Positions 1 through 7,188 of a stretch of DNA of 33,690 nucleotides are shown here, one piece after another (position 1 is the stretch's first letter; the number at the start of each line of letters is the position of its first letter). The DNA is from CAZYCC01 sp964645985 (lineage in GTDB: Bacteria > Bacillota > Clostridia > Oscillospirales > CAG-272), in the NCBI GenBank assembly GCA_964645985.1, contig CAZYCC010000012.1, forward strand, positions 1 through 33,690, written 5' to 3'. The notes under the pieces are model-generated. The model was not told where the DNA came from. It did not search any database and worked only from the letters and a program-made list of their open reading frames with translations. Position numbers and translations under genes: made by a program.

Positions 1-293
1 TGAAACTGGCATAGTGCCGGTACTGTCAAAAAAGGCGGTTATTGAGCGTACACTACTTAGCGCGCGAGAATCCTCTCGCGTGCGGCCTTTCACCGGCGCG
101 AAAGACCTCTTCGCGCGGCATGGTCGTTCCGGCGCGAGGACGGCGGGAGGTCGCGCGTGGACGGCGGGAGAACGCGCGAGAGCGAGGGGGGAAACACGCG
201 CGCAGGTTACCCCCGGCGGCGCATTAACTTTCATCAGAGGGGGGAGGCAAAACCGCGCCGGGGGAGTTCGCCTCTCGACTGCCGGGGAGGTAC
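1..293. other. Left-edge non-coding GC-rich stretch with small inverted repeats
   Basis: I see no credible gene here; open frames have Arg/Gly/Ala-rich shadow composition and no initiation signal. Two perfect 7-bp stem-loops are present: CGCGAGA/TCTCGCG at 63-80 with loop ATCC, and GCGCGAA/TTCGCGC at 96-116. The 12-mer GGACGGCGGGAG occurs at 138-149 and 159-170, a 21-nt period. The stretch lies downstream of the fakA terminator. Confidence 0.5.
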
Positions 294-327
294 AGCAAAA
301 ACCGCCCCCTCGGGGGCGGTTTTTGCT
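294..327 (-). terminator. Rho-independent terminator of the degV-fakA operon
   Basis: A perfect 15-bp stem (294-308 with 313-327) closes a CTCG loop. The stem ends in A5/T5, so the minus-strand transcript ends in a U run. It starts about 30 nt past the fakA stop codon. The symmetry would also let it stop plus-strand transcription. Confidence 0.9.
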
Positions 328-355
328 ATGTACCACGCAAAAGGGAACGCTTGTA

Positions 356-2023
356 TTATTCCACCGAGATGAGGTAGGCGTAGACCGGCTGGTTGCCGGG
401 CAGGACCGTGAGCTCGGCGCGGGGAGCGAGAGAGCGCAGAAGATCCGCCGCGTTTTGCGCCTCCTCCGGCGTAACGTCCTCTCCCCAAAAAACCGTGAGA
501 AACTCCGCGTCCGCTAGGAGCGGCGCGAACTCCCGCAGGCACTGCTCTCGGCTCTCCGCGATGACGGTGACCTCCCCGTCGACAAGACCGAGGATCTCCC
601 CCTCGTGAATTTCCCTGCCATCGAGCACTGAGTTGTGAGCGGCGTAGGTCACCGAAAGTGAGCGCACGCGCGCCATCGCCTCGCGCATTCGCGAGAAGTT
701 GCTGTCGGCGCCCTTTTCCTCATCGAAAGCGAGCATCGCCACGATCGTTTCGGGGATGCTCTTCGCCGGGAGGACGAGGACACTCTTGCCGCGCACCTCC
801 GCCGCCGCCTGCTTTGCCGCGAGAATGATGTTGCCGTTTCCCGGCAGGACATAGACCACCTCGGCGTTCGTCTCGCCGATCGCCGTGAGAATATCCTCCA
901 TACTGGGGTTCATCGTCTGCCCGCCCTCAACGACGGCATCCGCCCCGAGGTCGCGCAGCGCCGCGGCGATCCCCTCCCCGGCGGCGACCGTGACGAATCC
1001 GTATGGCTTGCGCGTGGCGCGCAGCTCGGCTTCCTCCTGTTCCTTCGCCGCGCGGAGCAGCTCCGCGTCGCGCAGCTCTGTGTGCTGCAGGCGCATATTC
1101 TCCACCTTGACGGTGGCGAGGTCGCCGTAGGAGATCGCGCGCGAAAGCACCCGCCCGGGGTCATCGGTATGAACGTGGAGCTTGATGATCTCCTCGTCGT
1201 CGACGAAGACGAGGCTGTCGCCAATGCCGGAAAGGAAGGCGCGCAAGTCGTCCGCGCTGCCCTCCCCGCGATAGCGCGCACTCTTGTTGACGATGCACTC
1301 GGTGCAGTAGGGGAAGGTGATGTCCTCGGTCGCGAAGCGGGAGAAGTCCGCCTTGTCCTTGACCTCGGCTTTCTCCTCCGGCGGGGGGTAGGGTCTGCCT
1401 TCGAGCGCGGCGAGCATTCCGTCGAGTACCGAAACGAACCCGCGCCCTCCCGCGTCGACAACCCCCGCGCTCTTGAGAACCGGGAGCAGCTCCGGCGTTT
1501 CGGCGAGTGCGTCCTTTGCCTCCTCAAGCAGCGCCGCGAAAAAGGGAGCGGGCTCCATGCGGGAGCCGTCGGCGGCATCGCCGCAGGACGAGGTGAGTGC
1601 GACGGCGCGGTCGGCGCAGCGGCGCATCACCGTGAGGATAGTGCCCTCGGTCGGGTTCATCACAGAGCGATAGGCGCTCTCGCAGCCGGCGCGGAAGGCG
1701 GCGGCGAGGTCATCGACGGTGATCTCGTCGAGGTAGGCGAGCGCCTTTGCGAATCCCTTGAAGAAGAGCGAGAGAATAACGCCCGAGTTGCCGCGCGCCG
1801 AGCGCAGCATCTTGCCGGCGGCGGCGGCGGCGAGATCGCCTGCGCCCTCTCCTCCCGAGAGGGAGACCTCCCGCACGCCGGACATCGTCATGCTCATGTT
1901 CGAGCCGGTGTCTCCGTCTGGGACAGGGAAAACGTTAAGGCCGTTGATCTGCTCCTTCTCGGTTTCAAGCAGGTTTGCCGCCGAGAGCAGCATTTCGTGG
2001 AGTTTCGAGGAGCGAATTTTCAT
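356..2023 (-). CDS. fakA: Fatty acid kinase ATP-binding subunit FakA (DAK2/DhaL family)
   Basis: FakA transfers phosphate from ATP to a fatty acid held by a FakB (DegV) partner, feeding acyl-phosphate into phospholipid synthesis in the cytosol. The N-terminal DhaL domain shows NVFPVPDGDTGSNM at residues 30-43, in which D36 and D38 match the Mg-ATP ligands. The middle domain has the family CTECIV motif and an HVHTDDPG segment, followed by the C-terminal FakA domain. The length of 555 residues matches known FakA (about 550). The start is the ATG at MKIRSSKL; the open frame continues upstream only as a shadow of degV. There is no Shine-Dalgarno: the leader is pyrimidine-rich (CCCTACTCTT-ATG). 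It begins 25 nt after the degV stop, so the two are probably one operon, with a fatty-acid-binding partner encoded first. Activity is inferred from family and pairing. Confidence 0.93.
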   Translation of the reverse strand: MKIRSSKLHEMLLSAANLLETEKEQINGLNVFPVPDGDTGSNMSMTMSGVREVSLSGGEGAGDLAAAAAGKMLRSARGNSGVILSLFFKGFAKALAYLDEITVDDLAAAFRAGCESAYRSVMNPTEGTILTVMRRCADRAVALTSSCGDAADGSRMEPAPFFAALLEEAKDALAETPELLPVLKSAGVVDAGGRGFVSVLDGMLAALEGRPYPPPEEKAEVKDKADFSRFATEDITFPYCTECIVNKSARYRGEGSADDLRAFLSGIGDSLVFVDDEEIIKLHVHTDDPGRVLSRAISYGDLATVKVENMRLQHTELRDAELLRAAKEQEEAELRATRKPYGFVTVAAGEGIAAALRDLGADAVVEGGQTMNPSMEDILTAIGETNAEVVYVLPGNGNIILAAKQAAAEVRGKSVLVLPAKSIPETIVAMLAFDEEKGADSNFSRMREAMARVRSLSVTYAAHNSVLDGREIHEGEILGLVDGEVTVIAESREQCLREFAPLLADAEFLTVFWGEDVTPEEAQNAADLLRSLAPRAELTVLPGNQPVYAYLISVE

Positions 2024-2048
2024 AAGAGTAGGGAACCAAAAGGCGCGC

Positions 2049-2918
2049 TCAGCGCTCCTGTCCGAGGAAAAAGAGGGCGAGCGTCCCCGGCCCCGAGTGC
2101 GAGCCGATGACAGGGCCGACATAGCCGATACGCACATCGCTCGCGCCCATTTCACGCGCCATCCCGGCGAGGGTCTGCGCGTCCTCCTCGCAGTCGCCGT
2201 GGGAAATGAAGATCGTCTGCCGGGAAAGATCCGGCGTCGCGGTCTTGCGCATCCGCTCGGCGAGGGCGCGGATCGACGCCGCTCTGCCGCGCGCCTTGGC
2301 AACGTTGATGAGGTGCCCGTCGTTATCGACGTGGAGGACAGGCTTGATGTTGAGCATCGAGCCGACAACCGCCGTCGCCGCCGAAACGCGCCCGCCGCGC
2401 TTGAGGAAGTGCAGGTCGTCCACCGTGAACCAGTGGCAGAGATGGAGTTTGTTCTCCTCGGCGAAGGCGGCGACCTCATCGAGCGACGCGCCCTCGTTTT
2501 TCTTCATCGCCGAGAGATAGACGAGCAGCCCCTGCCCGAGCGAGGCGCAGAGCGTGTCGACGACGACGACGCGGCGATCGGGAAACTCGGCGGCAAGGTT
2601 CTCCGCCGCCTTTTTGCCGGCGTCCACGGTGGCGCTGAGGCCGGAGGAGAAGCCGAGGTAGAGGATGTCATATCCGGCGGCAAGATCCGCTCGGAAGGCG
2701 TCCTCGAAGACAGAGGAATTGACGGCGGAGGTTTTTGACATCTCGCCCGCGCGAAGCTTAGCGTAGAAGGGGCGGACGATGGCGGGGTCGTTGACATCGT
2801 TCTGCGCGGAGACACCGCCGACCGTGTAGACAAGCGGCAGCAGCTTGACGCCGGTCTGCGCGACCATCTCGGGGGTGAGATCCGCCGAGGAGTCGGTGTA
2901 CAAAATATAGTCGGACAT
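2049..2918 (-). CDS. degV: DegV family fatty-acid-binding protein (FakB-like)
   Basis: DegV proteins bind a single fatty acid and present its carboxylate to FakA. The 289 residues match the family length. Family motifs are visible: YTDSSADL at 7-14, KTS at 62-64, SSGLSAT at 91-97 (lipid head-group loop), and KRGGRVS at 173-179 followed by the conserved MLNIKP stretch. The start is the ATG at MSDYILYTDSS, which is the canonical N-terminus; the frame upstream has no family character. An AGAGG lies only 3 nt before ATG, too close for a standard Shine-Dalgarno. fakA follows at once on the same strand, which supports a FakB role rather than an orphan DegV. No clear promoter is seen in the 400 nt upstream. 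Confidence 0.93.
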   Translation of the reverse strand: MSDYILYTDSSADLTPEMVAQTGVKLLPLVYTVGGVSAQNDVNDPAIVRPFYAKLRAGEMSKTSAVNSSVFEDAFRADLAAGYDILYLGFSSGLSATVDAGKKAAENLAAEFPDRRVVVVDTLCASLGQGLLVYLSAMKKNEGASLDEVAAFAEENKLHLCHWFTVDDLHFLKRGGRVSAATAVVGSMLNIKPVLHVDNDGHLINVAKARGRAASIRALAERMRKTATPDLSRQTIFISHGDCEEDAQTLAGMAREMGASDVRIGYVGPVIGSHSGPGTLALFFLGQER

Positions 2919-3322
2919 AGGCCTCTGGGGAAGGGAGGGCGGCGCGCCGCCGGGAGCGATAGGATAGGGGAAAAGGAGCGGCTGTCGGGTGAAATCCGAG
3001 AAGAGTACTTTGGCGCGAAAAGAAGCGGTCGGCGGGCGCGGGGGACGGAGGAGCGGGGGCAAAGAGGAATCCGCACTCGCCGACAATCGGTTAATTCCGC
3101 GGGGGGAGCAAAAGTTACGCCCGGGGGGAAATTCGCGAAAAGTTTTGCGGGGGAAGCCGCAGCGCGCGGGAATAGGGAGAGGGTCGCTACCGCGATGCGC
3201 CGCGAGGGGGGTCGGCGCGAGAGCCGCCGGGGAGCAGCGTGCTCCTCGCGGTTGATCGCGCCTCTCATGGTGGCAACGCGGCAAACATCTGCGCGGCAAG
3301 GTCGGGCGGCTCGTACCGGGCG
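2919..3322. other. Intergenic region between degV and the ABC ATPase gene
   Basis: About 400 nt without a supportable gene. It must hold the degV-fakA promoter on the minus strand, but I find no convincing -35/-10 pair; a TATCCT hexamer (plus 2971-2976) has no good partner. The palindrome TTCGCGAA lies near 3133-3140, and a similar, longer one lies upstream of the ABC exporter promoter. No terminator for the ABC operon is evident just past position 3323. Confidence 0.4.
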
Positions 3323-4096
3323 TTACTTTCTCTCCTCGCGCGCGGCGGGAATGGGCGAGGCGATGCGGCTCGCCATTCTTGCCGCCTCCTCGTAGGAGTT
3401 GCGCTTGTAGCCGTCTTTATCCTTGAAGAGCGTCAGCCTGCCGTCCTCCATTTTGAGGATGCGGTCGGCGCGCTCGGCAATAGAAATGTCGTGCGTCACC
3501 ATAATTAGCGTCTGCCCAATCATCTGTCGCATTTTAAGCAGCAATTCGAGCACCTCGTCGGCGTTTTTGCGGTCGAGGTTGCCGGTCGGCTCGTCGGCGA
3601 AGAGCACCTGCGGGCGGTTGATGAGCGCGCGCGCGATCGCCACGCGCTGCTGCTGCCCGCCGGACAGCTCCGAGGGCAGGTGATGCAGGCGGTCTTCGAT
3701 CTGCAGCCCCGAGAGAAGCTTTTTGAGGTGTTCCTCGTAGCGGTAGGGCTCCTTGCCGCGCATCACGGTCGGCAGGAGGATGTTCTCTATAGCGGTGAGC
3801 TGCGGCAGGAGGTTGTGGCGCTGGAAGACGAACCCGATGAACTCGCCGCGAAAGCGCGAGAGCTCCTGCTCGTTCATCTTGGCGATGTCCTGCCCGCGAA
3901 TCTTGACAGTGCCGCTCGTCGGTTTGTCAAGACCGGCGCAGATCTGAAGGAAAGTCGACTTGCCGCTGCCCGACGCGCCGATGATGGCGACGAACTCGCC
4001 GTCCTCCACTTTGATTTCGGCGTGGTTGACCGCGTAAACGGCGGAGTCGGACTGCTTATACAGCTTGACGACCTCGGAGGCTTCGAGAATGGGCAT
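3323..4096 (-). CDS. ABC transporter ATP-binding protein (MacB/LolD-type)
   Basis: This is the cytosolic ATPase of an FtsX-type ABC exporter or mechanotransmission system. Walker A is GASGSGKS at 40-47; the signature ELSGGQQQRVAIARAL, Walker B VLFADEPTGNLD and switch MVTHD follow. The QRHNLLPQLTAIEN Q-loop region and PTGNLD D-loop are typical of the MacB/LolD/BceA class. The 257-residue length includes a short C-terminal tail past the usual end, including KDKDGYKRNSYEEA. The start is ATG at MPILEASEVVK. Its leader is pyrimidine-rich (CTCCCCATTTTCGCC-ATG) with no Shine-Dalgarno. It begins 32 nt after the permease stop and is surely co-transcribed. No two-component system or peptide gene is next to it, so the substrate cannot be named. 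Confidence 0.93.
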   Translation of the reverse strand: MPILEASEVVKLYKQSDSAVYAVNHAEIKVEDGEFVAIIGASGSGKSTFLQICAGLDKPTSGTVKIRGQDIAKMNEQELSRFRGEFIGFVFQRHNLLPQLTAIENILLPTVMRGKEPYRYEEHLKKLLSGLQIEDRLHHLPSELSGGQQQRVAIARALINRPQVLFADEPTGNLDRKNADEVLELLLKMRQMIGQTLIMVTHDISIAERADRILKMEDGRLTLFKDKDGYKRNSYEEAARMASRIASPIPAAREERK

Positions 4097-4128
4097 GGCG
4101 AAAATGGGGAGAAGCGGGCGCGCCGCGC

Positions 4129-6390
4129 TCACAGCGACACGTCGGTGAGATCCAGAGAAAGCTGCGCCGCGATCTTCTTGCGGTAGGAAAGATACGGGAG
4201 GAGCGAGGCGAGGAAGGTGACGGCGAGCGTCAGGGCAAGGCCGATAAGGAAGGGCGCGAGAGGAATCGTCGGGAAGAAGCGGAAGCTGCCCGGCGCGCCG
4301 AAGAGGAGCGTCTGCACCCATCCGCGCCCGAGCAGATAGCTGCAAAGATGCACCGCGCCCCATGAAAGAAGGCTGAAGAGACCTCCCGCGAGCAAAGCGA
4401 GCACGGCGCCGTCAAGCAGATGCAGCGCGCGAACCTCGCGCGGGATAGCTCCCACGGCGCGGTAGATGTCGAATTCGAGCGCGCGTCCGGAATAAAAGAG
4501 CGATTGCGAGAAGAAGAGGATCATCGGGAAGACGAGAAAGAGCGCCGCCGCAAGAAGAGCAATCGCGCCGCTGCCGTTCTGCCGCGCGGCAATCTGCCGC
4601 GCGCCGGCGTCATCGCTGGTTGTAAGCAGAACCCCCGGGTGACTGTTCGCGAGCGCGCCCATCTGCCCATCGAGCGCGGTAAGCGCCCCCTCGGATAGAG
4701 AAGGGTCAAGATACACCATCGCCCCGGGGGAGCCGGCGCTGTCGGTTCCCGCAAGATCGGCGAAGGTGTCCGGCGCGAAGAAGAGCGAAAGATTCTCGTC
4801 TGCGGGGGCGTTCTCGATAACCGCCGCCACGGTGAAGGCGCGGAAGGTGAAGTCGGCCGACTCGTAGAGCGAGGGCAAAAGGTCGTTGCCCTCCAGGTCT
4901 CGGCTGAAACCGAACGCCTCGCCCTGCGTTTTAAGGAAGCCGACGATATGCCGCTCGACCTCGACGTAGATTTTCTCGCCCGGCTGAATATCGGTCACGC
5001 TCCTCCCGCCGACCGCGTCCGAGAGGATAACGCTGTCCTCGGGGTATTCGAGCAGGCGCGAGGGGTCTCCGCGCAGGCGGTAGCCGCAAAAATCTCGCCA
5101 AACCGAAAGGGTGTCCTCGTCTGCCGGGGAGAATTGCACGAGTGCGCTGCCCTTGTAACCCTTTTTCTTAGGGTAATCCTTGAACCCGCTCCCAGCGCGC
5201 AGAGCGCTCGAGGGCAAAAGGACACTCCCGCCGAGCGCCTCGTTTTGCCGCGTCACGGCGAGAACGCCGTCAAGCGCTTGCAGGTCGCCGAGGACATCCT
5301 CGGCGCGGATGGCCGAGGCGGAGAAGTCGAGCGTGTAGCGCGGAGTGGGCGAAAAGTCAACGGTCTTCTTCGCGCGCGAAAAATAGGCTCCCGCAACGAA
5401 AAACGCGCCGAAGAGCGTCCCCGAGAGCAGCAGCCCCGCGAGGTGCCGGCGGAAGCGGAAGAGCGAGAGCGCCTCGACCGGGAGAACCGAGTGCGCTTCA
5501 ATGAGGCGCGAGGAGCGGCGCGGCGAGACGACCAAGCCCGCGTTGTTCTCGCTCGCGAGGAGCTTCACGGGAGTTGTGCGCGAGAGCGCGAGCAGAGGCA
5601 GGATGACCGACAGCAGCGCGCAAAGCAGCGATCCTCCGAGCAGAACCGGAACAGGTAAAAGCGAGAATCCCGGGAAGGACCCGGCGGAAAGATAGAGCGC
5701 GAGCCCGACCACATAGGTGAGCAGCGTCGCCGGGAGTGCGGTTAGAGCTGCGATCACCCCCATCTCGAAGAGGGCGGTGGTCAGCAGGCGAGGAAAATCG
5801 GCGCCGAAGGAGAGATAAATGCCGTAGGTAAACTTGTAGTGTTTAAGCTTGATGCGATAAAGGACGGTGAGCAGCAAAAAGGAGAGCGCGGCGAGGAGCA
5901 GGAGCAGTAGGGCGAACCCCGCGCGCCCTCCTCCCGCCTCGCGCGAGAGGGCAAGCAGCGGCGTCTCGCCGATCGCCGCGCCGGCAAGAGCGCTCTCATA
6001 GGTCGAGCGGAAGGCGGCGGCGCTCTTTATGGGATTCCCGCGCAGGCGCAGGTGCGCGTCGTAGCGCTTCGCGCCGCTCTCCCCCTCGTACTCCACATAA
6101 GAAAACTCCGGCTCGAAGAGCCAATCCTTCTCCTGCTCGCCCGTGTGCGCGTTGCGCAGGAGGTAAAACTGCTCCTCGGTAAGGCCCCTCACCTCGAGAT
6201 GATAGTCGTAGCGCGACGAAACCGTCTTTTCCTCAATGCGGGCGTTCGCGCCGTGAACGAGCGTCGCCACTCCGAGAAGCAGCTGCACGAGCAGGAGTGC
6301 GGCAAAAAAGACCGCGTACTCCTTGCGCGAGGAGCGCACGCTCTTCCAAGCGATCTTGAAATTGTCGCGGAACTTGCGAAAAAGGCTCAT
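4129..6390 (-). CDS. ABC transporter permease, FtsX-like, 753 residues
   Basis: This is the membrane subunit for the downstream ATPase. Hydrophobic segments at about 25-46, 158-178, 205-235, 245-268, 318-337, 607-630, 658-686 and 711-734 suggest eight helices. They form two FtsX-like halves, with an extracytoplasmic loop of about 110 residues after helix 1 and a large one (about 340-605) after helix 5. The second half has the FtsX-type IYRAVGAIPREV coupling motif near 642-653, and ALSRTTPVKLLAS near 268-280 plays that role in the first half. The start MSLFRKFRDNFKIAWKSVRSS is a typical FtsX cytosolic N-terminus. No Shine-Dalgarno is visible; the leader is C-rich. A promoter lies about 400 nt upstream, giving a long leader. 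Export of a peptide, antibiotic or lipid is possible; the sequence does not decide. Confidence 0.9.
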   Translation of the reverse strand: MSLFRKFRDNFKIAWKSVRSSRKEYAVFFAALLLVQLLLGVATLVHGANARIEEKTVSSRYDYHLEVRGLTEEQFYLLRNAHTGEQEKDWLFEPEFSYVEYEGESGAKRYDAHLRLRGNPIKSAAAFRSTYESALAGAAIGETPLLALSREAGGGRAGFALLLLLLAALSFLLLTVLYRIKLKHYKFTYGIYLSFGADFPRLLTTALFEMGVIAALTALPATLLTYVVGLALYLSAGSFPGFSLLPVPVLLGGSLLCALLSVILPLLALSRTTPVKLLASENNAGLVVSPRRSSRLIEAHSVLPVEALSLFRFRRHLAGLLLSGTLFGAFFVAGAYFSRAKKTVDFSPTPRYTLDFSASAIRAEDVLGDLQALDGVLAVTRQNEALGGSVLLPSSALRAGSGFKDYPKKKGYKGSALVQFSPADEDTLSVWRDFCGYRLRGDPSRLLEYPEDSVILSDAVGGRSVTDIQPGEKIYVEVERHIVGFLKTQGEAFGFSRDLEGNDLLPSLYESADFTFRAFTVAAVIENAPADENLSLFFAPDTFADLAGTDSAGSPGAMVYLDPSLSEGALTALDGQMGALANSHPGVLLTTSDDAGARQIAARQNGSGAIALLAAALFLVFPMILFFSQSLFYSGRALEFDIYRAVGAIPREVRALHLLDGAVLALLAGGLFSLLSWGAVHLCSYLLGRGWVQTLLFGAPGSFRFFPTIPLAPFLIGLALTLAVTFLASLLPYLSYRKKIAAQLSLDLTDVSL

Positions 6391-6780
6391 CGGGGGCGGG
6401 CGGGGCGGCAGCGGCGGGAGAACATCGCCGCGCGAGGGCGGCGCGGCGGGCGCGAGGGAGAAATCGCGCCGAATAGGCGCGCGGAGCGCGGAGCGCGAGT
6501 CACCCTCACGGTCTGGGTCGGTCGCGGGGGAGATATGTCGCGCGCGGAGCGCGGGGCGGGAGCCTTCTCTATCAAACGGGGCCGAGAACCGATAGGCACG
6601 CGCGCTCGCGCGAAGCGCGAGCCAACGTGGGCTCTAAAAACTCGCGCAGGTCGTTTCGATAGGCACGCGCGGGCTTGCGGAGCGCGAGGGAAAAGATCTG
6701 CCCCGTCGGGAAGGCAACGCGGGGAGGGGACCGCCCGCGCGGCGTGTTTCCTTCTCACCCCGGGCGTTCGGGCGAGGGTG
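6391..6780 (-). other. Long GC-rich structured leader of the ABC exporter operon
   Basis: Given the promoter at 6787-6815, about 390 nt of transcript precede the permease ATG. The stretch holds the perfect stem-loop GCTCGCGC-GAA-GCGCGAGC at 6604-6622, a 15-nt direct repeat (6590-6604 and 6657-6671), and several copies of CGGAGCGCG. One frame is open through the leader and ends in an ATGA overlap with the permease start. Its Arg/Pro/Ala/Ser composition and lack of an initiation site argue against a gene. No known riboswitch class was recognised. A regulatory leader is an inference. Confidence 0.45.
6590..6671. repeat. 15-nt direct repeat CGATAGGCACGCGCG in the exporter leader
   Basis: Identical copies lie at 6590-6604 and 6657-6671, 67 nt apart. 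Related cores (ATAGGCGCGC) occur at about 6473, 7072 and 29095. A perfect 8-bp hairpin (6604-6622) starts at the end of the first copy. Confidence 0.7.
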
Positions 6781-6786
6781 GGGGAT

Positions 6787-6815
6787 ATTATCTTAGTATT
6801 TGTCCATTTTATCAA
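6787..6815 (-). promoter_or_regulatory. Sigma-A type promoter of the ABC exporter operon
   Basis: Read on the minus strand: -35 TTGATA (6810-6815), a 17-nt spacer, and -10 GATAAT (6787-6792), each one mismatch from consensus. This sits in an AT-rich island inside very GC-rich DNA. The 12-bp palindrome TTTTCGCGAAAA (6861-6872) lies about 45 bp upstream of the -35 and may be an operator. Confidence 0.75.
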
Positions 6816-7138
6816 AAAATCGCGCGCGCGGGGAGATTCCCGCGTGACCATTTTGTAAATTTTTCGCGAAAAGCGCCTTTTTCCCGCGAGGACGTGGGAG
6901 TGTAGTGCAACTTTTTGGCGCGAGACAGCGCTCATTTCGCTCCAATGCGAGGCGCGCCCGGGCGAGTGCCACCTGCGTCATCCCCGCACGCCATCGCGTG
7001 CTCATTTCGTGCGCGAGGCGCGCCCGGAGGAGCTTCTCCTCCCGCGCAAATTTCGCCGGGGGTGCCACGCGGAATAGGCGCGCTCCCGCGAAATGTCCGC
7101 CGTGCGCGCCCCGACGTATCGCTCCCCCGTTTCTCGCG
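6816..7138. other. Intergenic spacer with an imperfect 70-nt periodic repeat
   Basis: No gene is supportable. CTCATTTCG occurs at 6931-6939 and 7001-7009, each followed within a few bases by the 15-mer GCGAGGCGCGCCCGG (6947-6961 and 7013-7027). The palindrome TTTTCGCGAAAA is at 6861-6872, and CGCGGG/CCCGCG flanks GAGATT near 6828-6845. The stretch lies between the exporter promoter and the terminator of the next gene. Confidence 0.5.
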
Positions 7139-7173
7139 AAAACCCGGGAGGAGCGGGGCTCCTCCCGGGTTTT
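7139..7173 (-). terminator. Terminator of the LamG-GDPD-dockerin gene
   Basis: A perfect 16-bp stem (7139-7154 with 7158-7173) with a 3-nt loop, ending in TTTT on the minus strand, starts 15 nt past the stop codon. The flanking A4/T4 makes it symmetrical for both strands. Confidence 0.88.
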
Positions 7174-7188
7174 GCAATGCCCCGGCGC

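Noticed and set aside
138..170. CRISPR-like short repeat (12-mer twice, 21-nt period).
   Set aside because: Only two copies and no spacer-repeat structure; no cas gene in the window.
14..517. An open frame on the plus strand at the left edge.
   Set aside because: It runs through the terminator and into the fakA antisense strand; composition is shadow-like.
6387..6935. A minus-strand open frame through the exporter leader whose stop overlaps the permease ATG (ATGA), suggesting a coupled small gene.
   Set aside because: Composition is Arg/Pro/Ala/Ser-rich, there is no initiation site or recognisable motif, and much of it lies upstream of the mapped -10.
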